Assembly: GCA_030544165.1 (NCBI GenBank)
Contig: JAUNRP010000090.1
Coordinates: 1-7,806, forward strand
Source: a bacterium
Lineage (GTDB): Bacteria > Actinomycetota > Actinomycetes > Actinomycetales > Actinomycetaceae
Reading direction: 5' to 3'
Length of the DNA: 7,806 nt
Part shown: piece by piece, positions 6,041 through 7,806 of the stretch
How the letters are laid out: every line of letters begins with the position of its first letter
Numbering within the stretch: position 1 is the stretch's first letter
Translations under genes and position numbers: made by a program
Notes under the pieces: generated by a model
Told to the model about the DNA's origin: nothing
Databases searched by the model: none
The model's input: the letters and a program-made list of their open reading frames with translations, nothing else

Positions 6041-6440
6041 CGCCACGCTCGTCTCGAGTGGCGTCATCATCCTGATCGTCCTGACCATCGCCTTCGGGGG
6101 AACCTTCCTGCTGCGGGTTTTTCAGGGCGGCGTGCCCACCAACGCCCTCCAGAAGTCCTTCTTCCGCGCGGGCCACGCCCACGCGGGCGTGCTCGTGATG
6201 CTGGGGCTCGTGATCCGCCTCTTCCTCGCGGACCCACGCGTGCCGGAGTGGTCCCGGACCACCGGAGACTTCGTGCTCTGGGCCGCCATCCTCATGTCCG
6301 CCGGGTTCTTCCTCTCCGTGACCGGGAAGGACCCGCAGAAGCCCAACGGGCTGATCGCCCTGCTCTGGCTGGGGGTGGCCTCGCTCGCCGTGGGCCTCGT
6401 GGGCGCGGGGGCCGGGCTCATCGCGGCCGGCTCGTCCTGA
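6021..6440 (+). CDS. small four-helix membrane protein with a RAGHAHAG motif
   Basis: A 139-residue integral membrane protein of unknown function. Hydrophobic segments run at about 12-34, 55-69, 82-100 and 110-136, predicting four helices. Between helices 1 and 2 lies KSFFRAGHAHAGVLV (45-59), with R49, H52 and H54; a histidine pair at the head of a membrane helix could bind a metal or haem, or only a polar partner. The loop after helix 3 is TGKDPQKPNG. I recognise similar RAGHAHAG membrane proteins in actinobacteria only as uncharacterised. AGGAGA (6011-6016) lies four bases before ATG 6021, and the start lies 20 bases inside the hydrolase gene in another frame, so the two are translationally coupled and probably work at the same membrane. 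It is the last gene of the TetR-led operon. Confidence 0.82.
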   Translation: MEHALPSATLVSSGVIILIVLTIAFGGTFLLRVFQGGVPTNALQKSFFRAGHAHAGVLVMLGLVIRLFLADPRVPEWSRTTGDFVLWAAILMSAGFFLSVTGKDPQKPNGLIALLWLGVASLAVGLVGAGAGLIAAGSS

Positions 6441-6441
6441 T

Positions 6442-6488
6442 GCGCGCTCGGCGTTGATGCGCGCCACCCGCCTCCCGAACCGGGGGCG
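6442..6488. terminator. hairpins between convergent genes
   Basis: Two GC-rich hairpins fill the 69-base gap between the convergent membrane-protein and PdxH-like genes. The first pairs GCGCGC (6442-6447) with GCGCGC (6459-6464), loop 11. The second pairs CGCC plus CCCG (6469-6472, 6474-6477, bulged T at 6473) with CGGGGGCG (6481-6488), loop AAC: eight G/C pairs. No T-tract follows, as is common for terminators in high-GC actinobacteria, so a bidirectional role is inferred from position and stem strength. Confidence 0.45.
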
Positions 6489-6509
6489 AGCAGCGCTCAC
6501 CGCCGCGAT

Positions 6510-7076
6510 CTACCGGACAGCATCCTCGGGCACGCGAACGCTCCACCCCTCGGTGCCCAGCTCGTAGACGATCCGAACATGCCGCCGGTCCTGCGCCCCC
6601 TGCCAGAACTCCACCCGGGTGGGCCGAACCCGCCACAACCGCCAGTCACCATCGGGAACTCCGGCGCGTGCCGATTCGCTGCGCGCCGCCAGATCCGCCT
6701 CGCACTCCTCCGCGCTCGCCGCAGCCACCGGACCACTCAGCCGCACGGCCCGAACCTGCTGCTGCCACCAGAAGTTCACCGCCGCCACCGGCCGCGCCTC
6801 GAGCTGGCGGCCCTTGCGAGAACTGGCGGTCCCCGCGAAGGCCCAGCCATCCTCATCGACCGACTTCACGATCAGCACGCGGCTGTCCGGCACACCGTCC
6901 TCGCCCACCGTCGAGACCGTGCACGCGAGCGGCTCGGGCACCACCCCCACGGCCGTCTCCAGCCACTGGGAGAACATCGCGACCGGGCTGGCTGGGACGT
7001 CCGTCAGATCGAGAGGGGGCGCGGTGCCCCTCAGAGAGGGGAGGGATCGCAGGCTCTGCGCGCTGAGGTCGAACAT
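6510..7076 (-). CDS. short PdxH-like pyridoxamine-phosphate-oxidase-family flavoprotein
   Basis: A 188-residue split-barrel flavoprotein, presumably cytoplasmic and dimeric with FMN. The barrel shows ACTVSTVGEDGVPDSRVLIV (51-70), then K71, and the FMN phosphate segment GTASSRKGRQLEARP (82-96). Next come VNFWWQQQVRAVRLSGPV (100-117) and the PdxH-type C-terminus RPTRVEFWQGAQDRRHVR (151-168). R164 and H166 match the R-x-H pair that contacts the substrate in E. coli PdxH, and K71 matches its Lys72. However, the protein is about 25-30 residues shorter than usual: the part holding the E. coli Tyr129/Arg133/Ser137 phosphate pocket is replaced by a short alanine-rich link (about 120-144). It may oxidise a substrate other than pyridoxamine phosphate, so I give no symbol. 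AGGA lies seven bases before ATG 7076. The insertion sequence begins roughly 55 bases upstream of its start and may have displaced its promoter. Confidence 0.8.
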   Translation of the reverse strand: MFDLSAQSLRSLPSLRGTAPPLDLTDVPASPVAMFSQWLETAVGVVPEPLACTVSTVGEDGVPDSRVLIVKSVDEDGWAFAGTASSRKGRQLEARPVAAVNFWWQQQVRAVRLSGPVAAASAEECEADLAARSESARAGVPDGDWRLWRVRPTRVEFWQGAQDRRHVRIVYELGTEGWSVRVPEDAVR

Positions 7077-7129
7077 GCCGTCATCCTAGGGACCAGCGAG
7101 CTCCCTGACGACGGCGCGACGAGACTCAC

Positions 7130-7184
7130 GGAAAGTGCCCGCGAAACGCTGTCGGTGCCTCACGTAGGAAATGCCCGCGAAACG
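7130..7184 (+). repeat. two tandem copies of an 18-19 base motif at the IS left end
   Basis: GGAAAGTGCCCGCGAAACG (7130-7148) and GGAAATGCCCGCGAAACG (7167-7184) differ by a single inserted G and begin 37 bases apart. The second copy continues into CGGGCA so that TGCCCG (7172-7177) and CGGGCA (7183-7188) form a hairpin with a five-base loop. Repeats of this kind near insertion-sequence ends are usually transposase binding sites; the outer copy probably marks the terminal inverted repeat. Confidence 0.6.
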
Positions 7185-7218
7185 GGCAGCGTGTGGGGGT
7201 ATGGGAAGTGAGTTGTCG

Positions 7219-7806
7219 ATGGCTGCTCGAGTTGAGGTCACCACGAGGTATGCCAAGGCGTACGCGGCGGCGACGAAGAAGGACAAGGGCCGGATCCTCA
7301 CCGAGGTGGTCTCGGTGACCGGATGGTCCCGCGATAACGCGCGGCGCCGGCTGACGGCTGCGGCGAAGAGCTCGCCAGGGCGCGGTCGGTCGGCCGCGAA
7401 GAAGCCGCGTAAGCCGCGTTCGCCGAAGTTCTCCTACGACGCCCGCAAGGTGCTGCAACGGGTATGGGCCGCCAGCGGGGGACAGTGCGGCAAGTACCTG
7501 GCGGTCTCGATGCGCCTGCACCTGGACCTGCTGGAGCGGGCCGGCAAGCTGGTCATCGGGCAGGGCCGTTACAGCGATGCGGTACGCACGGAGCTGCTCG
7601 CGATGAGTCCGGCCTCGATCGACCGGTATCTCAAGGGCGCCAGGGCCACTGACCCGCTCACCAAGGGCATCTCGACCACCACGCCCTCGCCACTGCTGCG
7701 CAACTCGATCACCATCCGCAAGGCCGGCGACGAGACCGAGGACGAGCCGGGGTTCTTCGAAGGAGACACCGTCGCACACTGCGGGCCGACCCTGAAAGGC
7801 GAGTTC
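7219..7806 (+). CDS. DDE/integrase-type transposase, N-terminal part (3' truncated)
   Basis: An open frame of 196 codons runs uninterrupted to the window edge. The basic N-terminal region (RYAKAYAAATKKDKGRILTE, then VTGWSRDNARRRL, about 10-47) is a helix-turn-helix DNA-binding domain, followed by a lysine/arginine-rich linker (about 50-75) and a second helical region ending in MSPASIDRYLKGAR (about 130-143). At the end, FFEGDTVAHCGPTLKGEF (179-196) opens an RNase H-like integrase core; D183 is the likely first catalytic aspartate, and the other two acidic residues lie beyond the window. I recognise this as the transposase type often annotated as an integrase-core IS protein in actinobacteria (ISNCY- or IS481-like), but the family is not certain. 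ATG 7219 follows GTGAG at six bases; ATG 7201 in the same frame is an alternative. Because the gene continues out of the window, its integrity is unknown. Confidence 0.8.
   Translation, partial: MAARVEVTTRYAKAYAAATKKDKGRILTEVVSVTGWSRDNARRRLTAAAKSSPGRGRSAAKKPRKPRSPKFSYDARKVLQRVWAASGGQCGKYLAVSMRLHLDLLERAGKLVIGQGRYSDAVRTELLAMSPASIDRYLKGARATDPLTKGISTTTPSPLLRNSITIRKAGDETEDEPGFFEGDTVAHCGPTLKGEF

Larger units (their letters stand above)
7130..7806 (+). mobile_element. left part of an insertion sequence (cut by window edge)
   Basis: The element is recognised from its transposase gene and the repeated motif just ahead of it. The left boundary is approximate (about 7125-7130), since the right end and any target duplication lie outside the window. 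Stretch 7077-7218 holds no gene; it contains the start region of the PdxH-like gene and the IS end. The transposase reads away from the PdxH-like gene. Confidence 0.68.

Noticed and set aside
4616..6088. 490-codon open frame on the minus strand
   Set aside because: It lies opposite the tetR-like and hydrolase genes, has low-complexity Arg/Gly/Pro content and no domain; it is a high-GC shadow frame.
7130..7184. Repeat pair as the start of a CRISPR array
   Set aside because: Only two copies exist, the spacer-like gap is 18 bases, and a transposase gene follows directly, which fits an IS end.
7126..7779. 217-codon minus-strand frame over the IS end
   Set aside because: It is antisense to the transposase and crosses the terminal repeats; no domain is recognisable.

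Overview
This window looks like chromosomal DNA from a high-GC actinobacterium (Actinomycetota, probably Micrococcales or Corynebacteriales-like). Signs are the strong G/C third-position bias, GTG starts, probable leaderless promoters, an actinobacterial ars operon with two LMW-PTP-type arsenate reductases, and a TetR regulator with a C-terminal WHG-type domain. The genus cannot be fixed from the sequence alone.

Layout. (1) 1-296: the 3' end of a family 2-like glycosyltransferase. (2) 344-2998: an arsenic resistance locus. A CxC-type ArsR repressor on the minus strand is transcribed divergently from an Acr3 arsenite permease, an arsenate reductase, and a second arsenate reductase carrying an N-terminal helical domain. 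The three plus-strand genes overlap or abut, so they form one operon. The 84-bp divergent control region holds two ArsR-type half-turn dyads arranged as a 22-nt inverted repeat. Arsenate would be reduced by the ArsC proteins, arsenite exported by Acr3, and ArsR would release the operators when it binds As(III). (3) 3042-4208: a divergent GlgC-like sugar nucleotidyltransferase on the minus strand. (4) 4353-6440: a tightly overlapping plus-strand operon of a TetR regulator, an exported or membrane-anchored alpha/beta hydrolase, and a small four-helix membrane protein. The glgC-like gene and this operon diverge from a 144-bp gap whose 33-bp palindrome carries two superimposed, oppositely directed promoter-like elements. 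(5) 6510-7076: a shortened PdxH-like flavin oxidase on the minus strand. (6) about 7130-7806: the left end of an insertion sequence with repeated terminal motifs and the N-terminal half of its DDE transposase, cut by the window edge.

The best candidates for something undescribed are the TetR / hydrolase / membrane-protein cassette and its shared palindromic control region with the glgC-like gene. The paired ars operators, the unusual cysteine layout of ArsR, and the PdxH-like protein that lacks the phosphate-binding segment come next. No tRNA, rRNA, CRISPR or riboswitch was recognised.
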